Shown here piece by piece: positions 8,588-18,276 of a stretch of 64,000 bases of DNA (position 1 is its first letter; the number at the start of each line of letters is the position of its first letter). The position numbers and the translations under genes are program-made. The notes beneath the pieces are model-generated. The model saw nothing but the letters and a program-made list of their open reading frames with translations, was not told where the DNA came from and did no database searches. The stretch is from contig NZ_CP045369.1 in the NCBI RefSeq assembly GCF_009363535.1, positions 4,227,001-4,291,000 on the forward strand. Reading direction: 5' to 3'. Source of the stretch: Microbulbifer sp. THAF38. Its GTDB lineage: Bacteria; Pseudomonadota; Gammaproteobacteria; Pseudomonadales; Cellvibrionaceae.

Positions 8588-9862
8588 GTGGAAGTTCTTA
8601 GTCAATATGGCCATGTTCTGTTGATATTGGCCTGTGTCGCGGGCTTTTTTATGGCCTGGGGTGTTGGTGCTAATGATGTCGCCAATGCCATGGGCACTTC
8701 AGTCGGCTCGCGGGCACTGACTATCAAACAGGCGATTATTATCGCCATGATTTTCGAATTTGCCGGCGCCTATCTGGCTGGTGGCGAGGTAACCGCCACG
8801 ATCCGCAAAGGCATTATCGATTCTGAGATCTTTGCCTCACAGCCTGAGCTGCTCGTGTACGGCATGTTGTCCGCCCTGTTCGCCGCAGGCACCTGGCTGC
8901 TCGTGGCCAGTATTCTCGGCTGGCCGGTATCCACCACCCATTCCATTGTTGGCGCCATTGTCGGTTTCTCTGCCGTGGGTATCTCTGCCGATGCGGTGGC
9001 CTGGGGCAAGGTAGGCAGTATTGTGGCGAGCTGGGTGGTCTCCCCATTGCTGGCAGGAACCATTTCCTTCCTGCTGTTCCGCAGCGTGCAGCGCCTGATT
9101 CTCGACACCGAAGATCCATTCGCCAACGCCAAACGCTATATCCCCTTCTACATGTTTGCCGTGGGCTGGATGATCGCCATGGTGACCCTGACCAAAGGCC
9201 TGAAGCACGTTCTCAAAGATGCGGATATCAAGCTCAGCTTCCTGCAGGATGCCGGTATCGCCGCGATTGCCGGTTTGATCGTCGCCGGAATTGGCGTCAC
9301 CATGCTCAAGCGTATTAAGCGCGACCCCTCTATCGAAGCAGAAAACCGCTTTGCCAACGTAGAGCGCGTCTTCGCCATCCTGATGATATTCACCGCCTGT
9401 GCCATGGCCTTTGCCCACGGCTCCAACGATGTGGCCAACGCAGTGGGCCCGCTGGCGGCGGTGGTCAATACCATCCAAATGGGTGCGGTAACCGCTAAGG
9501 CAACCATGCCTTCCTGGATTCTGCTGCTCGGGGGTCTGGGTATCGTGGTCGGCCTCGCTACTTACGGGTTCAAGGTGATGGCGACTATCGGCCGCAAGAT
9601 CACCGAGCTGACACCCAGCCGCGGCTTTGCTGCAGAGCTCGGCGCCGCTGCCACCGTAGTGATGGCCTCCGGCACCGGTCTGCCTATCTCCACCACCCAC
9701 ACCCTGGTAGGCGCGGTATTAGGGGTTGGCCTGGCCCGGGGCATCGGCGCACTGAACCTGCGCATGATCACCACGATTGCCGCCTCCTGGGTGGTTACCC
9801 TGCCCGCAGGTGCCGGTATTGCGATCCTGTTCTTCTACTTCTTCAAGGGATTATTTGGCTGA
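8588..9862 (+). CDS. PiT-family inorganic phosphate transporter
   Basis: A 424-residue inner-membrane protein of the PiT family, which carries phosphate (as metal-phosphate) by proton or sodium symport. The inverted-repeat signatures are both present: GANDVANAMGT near residue 22 and HGSNDVANAVGP near residue 276. About ten membrane segments flank them. The chosen start is GTG 8588 with GGGGG upstream; it places the first membrane helix directly at the N-terminus. A longer open frame from 8504 runs inside the upstream gene and reads as non-membrane Trp/Cys-rich sequence, so I reject it. A strong terminator follows. Confidence 0.95.
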   Translation: MEVLSQYGHVLLILACVAGFFMAWGVGANDVANAMGTSVGSRALTIKQAIIIAMIFEFAGAYLAGGEVTATIRKGIIDSEIFASQPELLVYGMLSALFAAGTWLLVASILGWPVSTTHSIVGAIVGFSAVGISADAVAWGKVGSIVASWVVSPLLAGTISFLLFRSVQRLILDTEDPFANAKRYIPFYMFAVGWMIAMVTLTKGLKHVLKDADIKLSFLQDAGIAAIAGLIVAGIGVTMLKRIKRDPSIEAENRFANVERVFAILMIFTACAMAFAHGSNDVANAVGPLAAVVNTIQMGAVTAKATMPSWILLLGGLGIVVGLATYGFKVMATIGRKITELTPSRGFAAELGAAATVVMASGTGLPISTTHTLVGAVLGVGLARGIGALNLRMITTIAASWVVTLPAGAGIAILFFYFFKGLFG

Positions 9863-9884
9863 TAACAGTCACGTAGTATCCGTC

Positions 9885-9914
9885 AAAAAAGGGAAGCTCA
9901 GCTTCCCTTTTTTG
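9885..9914 (+). terminator. Rho-independent terminator after the PiT gene
   Basis: AAAAAAGGGAAGCT pairs with AGCTTCCCTTTTTT, giving a near-perfect stem flanked by A and T tracts. It lies 22 bp after the transporter stop. Confidence 0.9.
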
Positions 9915-10091
9915 ATTTCCAAAGTATTCATCTTGGTCCGCCGCGCCCCCTGGCAAATGCTCCAGTCTCTCCCCCTCTTTCTCCCCTCTATCTCCGCTCT
10001 GAAACTGAACTAAGCTGTCCCAGGCACGGCTTCACCTGTCTAGATCCGCCTCCATACCAGGCCTTCACCCGCTGAAAACGAATATAGCCCC

Positions 10092-11792
10092 ATGAATACA
10101 CGAGAAACCAAGCATTGGACCGTTGGAACCTACCTGGCACAGCGATTAAAAGATGTGGGGATCAACCGCTACTTTGCCCTACCTGGCGACTACAACCTGG
10201 TCTTGCTCGACCAGCTACTGCTGGAATCGGACCTGCAGATGATCAGCTGCTGTAACGAGCTGAATGCGGGATATGCCGCCGACGGCTATGCCCGGGCAAC
10301 CGGAGGACCCTCCGCAGCTGTGGTGACCTTTTCTGTTGGCGGGCTCAGCATGATCAACGCGGTTGCCGGTGCCTATGCCGAAGACCTCCCCCTGATCGCT
10401 ATTTCCGGGGGGCCAAATACGAATTCGGAAGCCGAGTGGGAATACCTGCACCACACCCTGGGGAAGGTGAATTACGGCTACCAGCGGGAGATGTATTCAT
10501 ACGTCACCGCAGAAACCGTAATCATCCACCACCCCAGGCTGGCACCCGCGGCCATTGATCGCGCCCTGGACACCGCCATGTTGCGTCGCAAGCCGGTCTA
10601 TATAGAGATCGCCGCCAACGTTGCCAGCGCTCCGACCTCCGCTCCCATTCCGCGGGGTTTTGCCCGCCGGCCAACGAGTGACCCCGACTCCCTCGCCGCC
10701 GCAGTGGAACATATCGCCGACTTCCTAAACGCCGCTGAACGCCCTGTACTGATAGCCGGCAGCAAGGTGCGCGCGGCAAATGCCCAGGAGGCTCTGTGCA
10801 ATTTGGCGCACAGCTGTAAATACGGACTCGCCTCCATGCCGGACGCCAAGGGCCTGCTTCCAGAAACTATGGAGAGCTTTATGGGCATCTACTGGGGGCC
10901 GGTAAGCACTCCTGGCTGCAGTGAAATAGTGGACACCGCAGATGCACTCCTATTTGCAGGCCCCCTGTTTACCGATTACACGACCACAGGCCACCAACTG
11001 TGCTTTCAAACTGAAAAGGCCATCATTGTTCAACCTACATCGGTACAACTGGGGGAGACCTGCTACAGCAATGTGCATATGAGGGATCTGTTGGATGCCC
11101 TTGCCGGGCAGTTGAGCGCAAACGATGGCGCCCTGACCGCCTACCGCCGGGTTAGCAGCCCCAAATATATTCTCAAGCCCGGTAAACCCGACACGCCGCT
11201 CACCTCCCGACAGCTGTTCGCGCGAATACAAAAATTGCTCGATCGCAAAAGTACCCTGCTTGTGGAAACTGGGGATTCCTGGTTTAACGGTATGGAGCTC
11301 TCATTACCCGAGGGGGCACAGTTTGAAATTCAGATGCAATATGGAAGCATCGGTTGGTCTGTGGGGGCGAGTCTCGGCTACGCACTCGGTATGAGCAAAG
11401 GCCGCCTGATCTCCTGCATCGGCGATGGCTCCTTCCAGCTCACCGCCCAGGAAATCTCCACCATGATTCGCTACGGGGTTAACCCGATTATTTTCCTGAT
11501 CAACAATGGCGGATACACCATTGAGGTGGAGATCCACGATGGCCCCTACAACACCATTAAAAACTGGGATTATGCCCAGCTAGTCGAAACATTCAGCGCC
11601 GGGGAAGGCAATGCCTGGGGGTGCAAGGTCAGCAGCGAGGGGGAACTCGATAAAGCCATTACAGAAGCCAAGAAGCGCAATGGCTTATGCCTGATTGAAG
11701 TGCTTATCGACCGCAATGATTGCAATGTGAACCTGCTGCGCTGGGGCAACCAGGTGGCTCGCAATAACAGTCGGGCTAATCGCAGTATGTAA
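10092..11792 (+). CDS. pdc: pyruvate decarboxylase (thiamine diphosphate-dependent)
   Basis: A 566-residue ThDP enzyme, close to Zymomonas PDC in length (568). Family hallmarks seen: catalytic Glu56 in CNELNAGYAADGYAR, the His pair 120-121 in YLHHTLG, the ThDP/Mg motif from GDG (444-446) to NN (471-472), and Glu478 in GYTIEVEIHDGPYN. The late stretch NTIKNWDYA is especially PDC-like and argues against acetolactate synthase, which lacks the HH pair. The predicted reaction is pyruvate to acetaldehyde plus CO2 in the cytoplasm. Indolepyruvate or phenylpyruvate decarboxylase is the main alternative. There is no clear SD and no alcohol dehydrogenase beside it. PDC is uncommon in bacteria. Confidence 0.85.
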   Translation: MNTRETKHWTVGTYLAQRLKDVGINRYFALPGDYNLVLLDQLLLESDLQMISCCNELNAGYAADGYARATGGPSAAVVTFSVGGLSMINAVAGAYAEDLPLIAISGGPNTNSEAEWEYLHHTLGKVNYGYQREMYSYVTAETVIIHHPRLAPAAIDRALDTAMLRRKPVYIEIAANVASAPTSAPIPRGFARRPTSDPDSLAAAVEHIADFLNAAERPVLIAGSKVRAANAQEALCNLAHSCKYGLASMPDAKGLLPETMESFMGIYWGPVSTPGCSEIVDTADALLFAGPLFTDYTTTGHQLCFQTEKAIIVQPTSVQLGETCYSNVHMRDLLDALAGQLSANDGALTAYRRVSSPKYILKPGKPDTPLTSRQLFARIQKLLDRKSTLLVETGDSWFNGMELSLPEGAQFEIQMQYGSIGWSVGASLGYALGMSKGRLISCIGDGSFQLTAQEISTMIRYGVNPIIFLINNGGYTIEVEIHDGPYNTIKNWDYAQLVETFSAGEGNAWGCKVSSEGELDKAITEAKKRNGLCLIEVLIDRNDCNVNLLRWGNQVARNNSRANRSM

Positions 11793-11967
11793 CAGCAACG
11801 CCATTCAGCGACAAACTATGCTCCAGCCCCAGCACTTTCGATTGAGTCATCTCCATTGCCTGCCTCTCACAGCTGTGGGTGACGGCCACTTCCATTTATT
11901 GTTCACCCACGCAATACTCACCAGCTACTGCTAGCCGTATATCTTCCGCTCCCGAGAAAGCGTCACC

Positions 11968-12846
11968 ATGCCTCTATTGATCCTTGTCACCCTACTCTGG
12001 GCCTTTTCATTTAGCCTCATCGGCGTTTATCTCGCTGGCCAGGTAGACAGCTATTTCTCGGCGATGACAAGAATTTTATTAGCCGCGCTGGTGTTTTTGC
12101 CCCTGCTGCAATGGCGGCGTACAAGTGCCCGCAGCGCTATTACCCTGATGGCGATTGGCGCCGTGCAGCTGGGCGCAATGTACCTGTTTTACTACCAGTC
12201 GTTTCTGCTACTCAGCGTGCCTGAGGTGCTGCTGTTTACCATATTTACCCCTTTATACATTGCACTGCTATACGACCTGATTGAGCGACGCCTGTCACTG
12301 TGGAATTTGGCCATCGCACTTATTGCGGTCTCCGGGGCGGCCATTATTCGCTGGGACTCCCCCAATGGCGATTACTGGTTGGGCTTCGTTGTAGTCCAGG
12401 GGGCTAACCTGTGCTTTGCTATCGGCCAGGTCGCCTACAAGCAATTTATGCAGCGGGAACAAGCGCTTCCCACAAGGCAGACTTTTGGCTGGTTTTTCCT
12501 GGGAGCGGCAGTCGTCACCGTGAGCGCATGGGCAATTTTGGGTGGACCCAAATACCCGCAAACCACCACCCAGTGGGGCGTATTGCTGTGGCTCGGCCTT
12601 ATAGCCTCCGGCCTTGGGTATTTTCTATGGAATAAGGGCGCGACCCAGGTCTCCGCCGCAACCCTTGCCGCAATGAACAATGCCCTGGTACCCGCCGGCC
12701 TGCTGGCCAACCTGTTAATCTGGAACCGCGATGCAGACATTCCCAGACTGGCTCTAGGTGGATGTGCGATCGCGTTGGCGGTTATCCTCAACGAGCGACG
12801 CAACAAAACAAGGGACAATCCCCATGGCGCCTATCGCAGTACCTGA
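11968..12846 (+). CDS. DMT/EamA-family transporter
   Basis: A 292-residue integral membrane protein with about ten hydrophobic helices arranged as two EamA repeats. The first opens with LLILVTLLWAFSFSLIGVYL and the second around residue 145. The family exports metabolites or amino acids; the substrate cannot be read from sequence. Its last 23 bases overlap the argE start, which suggests translational coupling and might hint at arginine-related export. That link is inference only. The ATG at 11968 places a membrane helix directly at the N-terminus. Confidence 0.85.
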   Translation: MPLLILVTLLWAFSFSLIGVYLAGQVDSYFSAMTRILLAALVFLPLLQWRRTSARSAITLMAIGAVQLGAMYLFYYQSFLLLSVPEVLLFTIFTPLYIALLYDLIERRLSLWNLAIALIAVSGAAIIRWDSPNGDYWLGFVVVQGANLCFAIGQVAYKQFMQREQALPTRQTFGWFFLGAAVVTVSAWAILGGPKYPQTTTQWGVLLWLGLIASGLGYFLWNKGATQVSAATLAAMNNALVPAGLLANLLIWNRDADIPRLALGGCAIALAVILNERRNKTRDNPHGAYRST

Positions 12847-13987
12847 GTTCAAGACTCAACTTCGGCAATTAATCTCCTGCCCCAGTGTCAGTGCCACCGA
12901 TCCAGCACTGGATATGGGTAACCGGCCAGTGGTGGAGATACTCGCGGACTGGCTTGAAAACCTGGGCTTCGCTGTAGAGCTGATGCCCTTGCCGGGTAGC
13001 GTGAATAAAGCCAACCTCATTGCCACTCTGGGCGCACGCGAGGGCGCCGAAGGCGGTTTGATCCTTTCCGGGCACACCGACACAGTTCCCTTCGATGATG
13101 GGCGCTGGCAATCTGACCCATTCAGCCTGCAGGAGCGCGACAATCGCCTCTATGGCCTGGGTACCAGCGACATGAAAAGCTTTTTCCCCCTGGCCATTGA
13201 AGCCGCTCGCAGCTTTGTCGATAAACCTCTGCGCCATCCCCTGACCATTCTCGCCACCGCCGATGAAGAGACCTCCATGACCGGTGCCAGAGAACTGGTT
13301 AAAGCAGGGCGGCCCCACGGCCGCTATGCGGTAATTGGCGAACCGACCGGCTTGCGCCCGGTTCGCATGCACAAGGGCGTAATGATGGAGGCTGTACGCA
13401 TTACTGGGCAGTCCGGGCACTCCTCCAACCCAAGCCTCGGTGCCAATGCCTTGGAGGCCATGCACTCGGTAATTGGAGAGTTACTGCGCCTGCGCGGGGA
13501 GTGGCAGGAAAAGTACAAAAACCCTGGATTTATCGTCCCTGTTCCCACCCTAAACCTCGGCTGTGTTCACGGCGGTGATAACCCCAACCGGATCTGCGGC
13601 AACGCGGAACTGCAATTTGATGTACGCCCTCTGCCCGGCATGTCCCTGCAAGAGCTGCGCAGCGAATTAAATGAACGGCTGCAGGCTCGTATCGAGAAAC
13701 ATAAAATTCACCTCGAAATGGTTTCCCTGTTTCCCGGCACCGAGCCCTTCGAGCAGGACCCAAATTCCGAGCTGGTCAGGGTTGCGGAGAAGCTCACCGG
13801 GTACAGTGCCGAGAGCGTCGCCTTTGGTACCGAAGCCCCCTACTTGAAGAGCATGAATATTGACACTATCGTGCTCGGCGCCGGCGACATAGACCAGGCC
13901 CACCAACCGGATGAATACCTGGGGCTCGAGCGTATAGAACCGATGGTAAAAATATTACGCAATCTGATCGGGCGTTTTTGCCTCTGA
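12824..13987 (+). CDS. argE: acetylornithine deacetylase
   Basis: An M20-family zinc hydrolase of 387 residues that removes the acetyl group from N-acetylornithine, giving ornithine for arginine synthesis. Metal-binding and catalytic residues are visible: His84 and Asp86 in SGHTDTVPFDD, Asp116 in GTSDMK, and Glu148-Glu149 in ADEETSMTG. The lid/dimerisation domain starts near HKGVMMEAV. The start at 12824 begins MAPIAVPEF; 22 further codons upstream are open but lie inside the transporter gene. An AGGGA lies upstream of the ATG. It is followed after 83 bp by argA, so the two arginine genes may be expressed together. Confidence 0.94.
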   Translation: MAPIAVPEFKTQLRQLISCPSVSATDPALDMGNRPVVEILADWLENLGFAVELMPLPGSVNKANLIATLGAREGAEGGLILSGHTDTVPFDDGRWQSDPFSLQERDNRLYGLGTSDMKSFFPLAIEAARSFVDKPLRHPLTILATADEETSMTGARELVKAGRPHGRYAVIGEPTGLRPVRMHKGVMMEAVRITGQSGHSSNPSLGANALEAMHSVIGELLRLRGEWQEKYKNPGFIVPVPTLNLGCVHGGDNPNRICGNAELQFDVRPLPGMSLQELRSELNERLQARIEKHKIHLEMVSLFPGTEPFEQDPNSELVRVAEKLTGYSAESVAFGTEAPYLKSMNIDTIVLGAGDIDQAHQPDEYLGLERIEPMVKILRNLIGRFCL

Positions 13988-14070
13988 GCGGCTAATTCCA
14001 TCCCCGTTTCAGACGACAATCCACCCGCGCCGAAACACAGGCAAATTTTTTATTAGATGGAAAGGTATTA

Positions 14071-15393
14071 GTGACCGACGAGAACGCCTCCCTTAACTGG
14101 TTCCGCCACGCGGCACCCTATATCAACGATCTGCGCGGTCGCACCCTGGTTGTCGGTATTCCTGGCGACGGACTCGAACACAGTAACTTCCGCAATCTGG
14201 TCCACGACCTGGCACTGCTCGCCAGCCTTGGAGTCCGCTTGGTAGTCGTGCATGGCTGCCGTGCACAAGTCAACCGCGCCCTGCAAGAGCGCGGCATTGA
14301 GGGCCGTTTTCACGGCAGCAAACGCATTACCGACCGGGAAAGCCTGGAAGTGATAAAAGCCGCAGTGGGCAGATTGCGCTTCGATATCGAAGCGGCCTTT
14401 TCCCAGGGGCTCCCCGACTCCCCGATGGCGCGCTCAGCCCTAAAGGTAATCTCTGGAAACCTGGTCACCGCGCGCCCCTGTGGTGTACTTGACGGCGTCG
14501 ACCTGGGCTGGACCGGCACGGTCAGGCGTATGGAGATCAACACCATTGAACAAGCCCTGGACCAGGGCGCCTTGGTATTGCTGTCGCCTCTGGGTACCTC
14601 GCTGACCGGTGAGCTTTTTAACATCAATTACCTGGACCTGGCCGCAGAAGCCGCACGGGTTCTGCGCGCCGAAAAGTTAGTTCTATTCCGCGAACCCGCT
14701 CAGCTGATGCTCGACGGTAACCCTGTCCATGAACTCAGTATTGTGCAGGCAGAACAGGCCGCCAACCGGGTGCAGAGCGAAACTTTGCGGTGTGCCATTC
14801 AGGCTTGTAATTCCGGCATTGCCCGGGTTCACCTACTCAGCTACTGCCAGAATGGCTCCCTGATCCAGGAGCTGTTTCGTCGCGAAGGTGCCGGAACCAT
14901 GATCTATCGGGATAGCTACGAAGTCGTGCGCCGGGCGCGTATTACCGATGTGGGAGGGATTCTCGGTCTGATTCGCCCACTGGAAAAGCAGGGCGTCTTG
15001 GTACGGCGCTCTCGGGAAAAGCTCGAAGCGGAGATTGATCACTTCACTCTGGTGGAAGTCGATGGCACTCCCGTAGCCTGTGCCGCACTCTATCCCATTG
15101 GGGACGACAACGGCGAGACTTCTGCGGCTGAGATCGCCTGCGTGGCCAGCCATCCAGACTTTCGCGGAGGGGGCCGCGGCGCCAAGCTAATGCGCCACCT
15201 GGAACGCCAGGCGCGCGCAGTCAATATCCACGAACTCTATGTGCTCACTACCCAGACCGAACACTGGTTTATCGAGCAGGGCTTCGAGCAAGTGGGAGTC
15301 AGTGACCTACCGGCCTCACGTAAATCTTTGTACAACATCCAACGAAATTCACGTATTTTGCGCAAAAAACTCGGCCAGGATAACGGCTCTTAA
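14071..15393 (+). CDS. argA: N-acetylglutamate synthase
   Basis: A 440-residue classical ArgA with an N-terminal amino-acid-kinase-like domain (about 1-280, arginine feedback site) and a C-terminal GNAT acetyltransferase domain (about 295-430). It makes N-acetylglutamate from acetyl-CoA and glutamate, the first step of arginine synthesis. The acetyl-CoA loop reads HPDFRGGGRGAKLM, and VLTTQTEHWFIEQGF is a conserved late ArgA stretch. The start is GTG 14071, preceded by GGAAAGG. It sits 83 bp downstream of argE in the same direction. Confidence 0.95.
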   Translation: MTDENASLNWFRHAAPYINDLRGRTLVVGIPGDGLEHSNFRNLVHDLALLASLGVRLVVVHGCRAQVNRALQERGIEGRFHGSKRITDRESLEVIKAAVGRLRFDIEAAFSQGLPDSPMARSALKVISGNLVTARPCGVLDGVDLGWTGTVRRMEINTIEQALDQGALVLLSPLGTSLTGELFNINYLDLAAEAARVLRAEKLVLFREPAQLMLDGNPVHELSIVQAEQAANRVQSETLRCAIQACNSGIARVHLLSYCQNGSLIQELFRREGAGTMIYRDSYEVVRRARITDVGGILGLIRPLEKQGVLVRRSREKLEAEIDHFTLVEVDGTPVACAALYPIGDDNGETSAAEIACVASHPDFRGGGRGAKLMRHLERQARAVNIHELYVLTTQTEHWFIEQGFEQVGVSDLPASRKSLYNIQRNSRILRKKLGQDNGS

Positions 15394-15517
15394 CACCTCT
15401 CAACCGAAATACTCATCCTAGAGAGAAGCGCGGTGGCTCAGCACTGCGCGAAACTATCCCGAATATCGGCTTTTTGCTAAGCTGGCACTCTAATTTGCCC
15501 AGCCGGATGCTTGTACC

Positions 15518-17353
15518 ATGCCCAGATATCGTTCCCGTACCTCCACCGCCGGACGCAATATGGCCGGCGCCCGAGCCCTGTGGCGCGCCACAGGCATGAC
15601 CGACGCGGATTTTCACAAGCCGATTATCGCCATCGCCAACTCATTCACCCAGTTTGTACCGGGCCACGTGCACCTGAAAGACATGGGGCAATTGGTGGCA
15701 AGGGAGATCGAGCGGGCCGGCGGCGTCGCCAAGGAATTCAACACCATCGCCGTGGACGATGGCATTGCCATGGGCCACGACGGCATGCTCTACAGCCTGC
15801 CCAGTCGCGAGATTATCGCCGATTCGGTGGAATACATGGTCAACGCCCACTGCGCCGATGCCCTGGTTTGTATCTCCAACTGCGACAAAATCACCCCGGG
15901 GATGCTGATGGCCGCCTTGCGCCTGAATATCCCGGTGATCTTCGTATCCGGCGGCCCCATGGAGGCCGGCAAGACCAAACTGGCCGACCACAAGCTCGAT
16001 CTGGTGGATGCCATGGTCATCGCCGCTACAGATAGCGCCACCGATGAAGAGGTGGCCGAGTATGAACGCTCCGCCTGCCCCACCTGCGGCTCCTGTTCCG
16101 GCATGTTCACCGCCAACTCCATGAACTGCCTGACCGAGGCTCTGGGTCTTTCGCTACCGGGCAATGGCACCCTGTTGGCCACCCATGCAGACCGCAAAGA
16201 GTTGTTCCTGCGCGCAGGCCGTGAAATCGTTGCGCTGACCAAGCGTTATTATGAAAAAAATGACGAGAGCGCCCTGCCCCGCAATATTGCCAACCGCACG
16301 GCATTTTTGAATGCTATGGCTCTCGACATCGCCATGGGTGGCTCGACCAACACGATTTTGCACCTACTCGCCGCCGCCCAGGAGGGCGATATCGACTTCA
16401 ACTTACAGGATATCGATCGACTCTCCCGCGAGGTGCCGCAGCTGTGCAAAGTGGCGCCCAACACGGAGAAATACCATGTGGAAGATGTCCACCGGGCCGG
16501 TGGCGTCATGGCGATTCTCGGAGAACTGGAAACTGCGGGGCTGATCGATGCCTCCCTGCCCACCGCTTATGGGGGGTCACTAGCCGATGCTCTCGAGCAG
16601 TGGGACATCTCTCGTACCGACGAGCAATCGGTACAAGACTTCTATAGAGCCGGTCCCGCAGGTATTCCTACCCAAACCGCATTTAGCCAGGCTTGTCGCT
16701 GGCCTACCCTGGATGCCGATCGACAAAATGGCTGTATTCGCTCCGCCGAGCATGCCTATTCAGCGGAGGGAGGCCTTGCGGTACTGTTCGGTAACCTTGC
16801 TGTAAATGGCTGCGTTGTGAAAACTTCCGGTGTTGACGAGGCGTTATGGAAGTTTGAGGGCCCGGCCCATGTTGTCGAGAGCCAGGAGGAGGCCGTTGCC
16901 CATATTCTCGAAGGCAAGGTGCAAAAAGGCGAAGCGGTAATAGTGCGCTATGAGGGCCCCAAGGGCGGCCCAGGTATGCAGGAAATGCTCTACCCCACTA
17001 GCTACCTGAAATCCAAGGGACTGGGGGAGCATTGCGCCCTGATTACCGATGGTCGTTTTTCCGGAGGTACTTCCGGCCTTTCCATTGGGCACGTATCCCC
17101 GGAAGCCGCCTCTGGTGGCAATATCGCTCTGGTTCGCAATGGCGATCCAATCCGAATCGATATACCAGCGCGCAAAATTGAGATTGTTATTAGTGAGGAT
17201 GAACTCGAGAAACGCCGTCAGGAAATGCGTGATCTCGGCCAGCAGGGCTGGAAACCCAGTGAAGAACGCCCCCGCAAAGTCAGCAAAGCGTTGAAAGCTT
17301 ATGCACTACTCGCCACCAGTGCCGATCGCGGCGCGGTAAGAGAAATTGATTAG
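15518..17353 (+). CDS. ilvD: dihydroxy-acid dehydratase
   Basis: A 611-residue iron-sulfur dehydratase (E. coli IlvD is 616) that converts dihydroxy-isovalerate or -methylvalerate into the keto acid precursors of Val, Leu and Ile. Cluster ligands are present in [11 protein letters not shown] and in [12 protein letters not shown]. The late signature [20 protein letters not shown] is complete. The opening [19 protein letters not shown] is typical of the family. There is no obvious SD before the ATG. A bidirectional terminator ends the gene. Confidence 0.97.
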   Translation: MPRYRSRTSTAGRNMAGARALWRATGMTDADFHKPIIAIANSFTQFVPGHVHLKDMGQLVAREIERAGGVAKEFNTIAVDDGIAMGHDGMLYSLPSREIIADSVEYMVNAHCADALVCISNCDKITPGMLMAALRLNIPVIFVSGGPMEAGKTKLADHKLDLVDAMVIAATDSATDEEVAEYERSACPTCGSCSGMFTANSMNCLTEALGLSLPGNGTLLATHADRKELFLRAGREIVALTKRYYEKNDESALPRNIANRTAFLNAMALDIAMGGSTNTILHLLAAAQEGDIDFNLQDIDRLSREVPQLCKVAPNTEKYHVEDVHRAGGVMAILGELETAGLIDASLPTAYGGSLADALEQWDISRTDEQSVQDFYRAGPAGIPTQTAFSQACRWPTLDADRQNGCIRSAEHAYSAEGGLAVLFGNLAVNGCVVKTSGVDEALWKFEGPAHVVESQEEAVAHILEGKVQKGEAVIVRYEGPKGGPGMQEMLYPTSYLKSKGLGEHCALITDGRFSGGTSGLSIGHVSPEAASGGNIALVRNGDPIRIDIPARKIEIVISEDELEKRRQEMRDLGQQGWKPSEERPRKVSKALKAYALLATSADRGAVREID

Positions 17354-17370
17354 GCCAAAATTAGAATATT

Positions 17371-17399
17371 AAAAAACGGCCCAGATGGGCCGTTTTTTC
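17371..17399. terminator. bidirectional terminator between ilvD and tonB
   Basis: AAAAAACGGCCCAGATGGGCCGTTTTTT forms a GC stem flanked by A and T tracts. It ends convergent ilvD (plus) and tonB (minus). Confidence 0.92.
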
Positions 17400-17401
17400 T
17401 T

Positions 17402-18052
17402 TTACTGTGCCAATTTATAGGTAATGCGATTGCGCACTCCATAGCGCTCGATGGGCTGACCATCCTCCACTTGCGGCTGATATTTAAACCGCTCTGCCGC
17501 TGCCAATGCCGAACGATTGAATACATTGGTTGGGTTACCGGTGCTATCGAATCCACCAACTACCCGAGCATCACGCACAGCTCCGGTTTTCGTTATCGTA
17601 AATTCCACAACCACATAACCTTCAATACCCCTGCGCATAGCCACACTCGGGTAACGCGGTGCGGGCTTATAAACAGGCACAGGCTCTCTCGATACGATAA
17701 CTGGATTATCACCAGTTTCAGCAACCGGAGGAGCAATCGTTGGAGTGATATTTATAGTATCTACATCTCTAGTCACCTCAGTACGCTCAATCGGTGGAGG
17801 AACTTCCTGAGGGCTCGGTGGAGCCTCATACTTTTCCTGGGTAACCACTTTCTTATCGGTCATATCTATAGGTTGAATCGTCGGTAACGGCTTAGCCATA
17901 GGCTCCACAAAATTGGTGGAGATCAACTGACTCATTGCAAAAATCAAACCGAGAGTAGTTAGGGCTGCGTAGGCCAAGCCTTTGGCATAACCAGTAAGCA
18001 GATGGGTAGGGAAAAAATCGGGGCTGGAAAATGGCGTGCAAGCTCTATCCAT
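17402..18052 (-). CDS. tonB: TonB-family energy transducer, stand-alone copy
   Basis: A 216-residue TonB. One N-terminal membrane helix (about 25-45, GLAYAALTTLGLIFAMSQLI) is followed by a Pro-rich periplasmic spacer with PPSPQEVPPPIE. The C-terminal domain contains YPSVAMRRGIEGYVVVEFTI and VFNRSALAAAERFKYQPQ. TonB carries ExbB/ExbD-derived energy to outer-membrane receptors. The start at 18052 is fixed by AGGAGAGG just upstream; the 13 in-frame codons before it contain that SD. It is a paralogue of the operonic TonB at 19642 but is cut off from that operon by a terminator at 18221-18253, so it probably has its own promoter. It has no motor genes of its own. Confidence 0.92.
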   Translation of the reverse strand: MDRACTPFSSPDFFPTHLLTGYAKGLAYAALTTLGLIFAMSQLISTNFVEPMAKPLPTIQPIDMTDKKVVTQEKYEAPPSPQEVPPPIERTEVTRDVDTINITPTIAPPVAETGDNPVIVSREPVPVYKPAPRYPSVAMRRGIEGYVVVEFTITKTGAVRDARVVGGFDSTGNPTNVFNRSALAAAERFKYQPQVEDGQPIERYGVRNRITYKLAQ

Positions 18053-18220
18053 AACACCTCTCCTATTGTTATTAGGGTGCGTAAAAGGCATCCAAGTGCC
18101 GAAATGGAAAAAGCTGATCAGCTGACCTTAATCATTAGCCAATTCACACAAAAATGCAAATAGTCTGTTAATACAGGTTAAATCCATATTTTGTATTGCC
18201 GCAAAAAGATAAAACAGCAC

Positions 18221-18253
18221 AAAAAAAGCCGCACATTTCTGTGCGGCTTTTTT
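18221..18253 (-). terminator. terminator of the TonB2-type operon
   Basis: A-tract, GCCGCACA, loop TTTC, TGTGCGGC and a T-tract: a strong symmetrical hairpin 24 bp beyond the TPR gene stop. It separates that operon from the stand-alone tonB. Confidence 0.92.
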
Positions 18254-18276
18254 GAAGCGTGAAATGTAGCTAGGTA

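Noticed and set aside
8837..9700. A 287-codon minus-strand frame over the PiT transporter gene
   Set aside because: Its Gly/His/Asp-rich translation has no family features and it lies opposite a canonical transporter.
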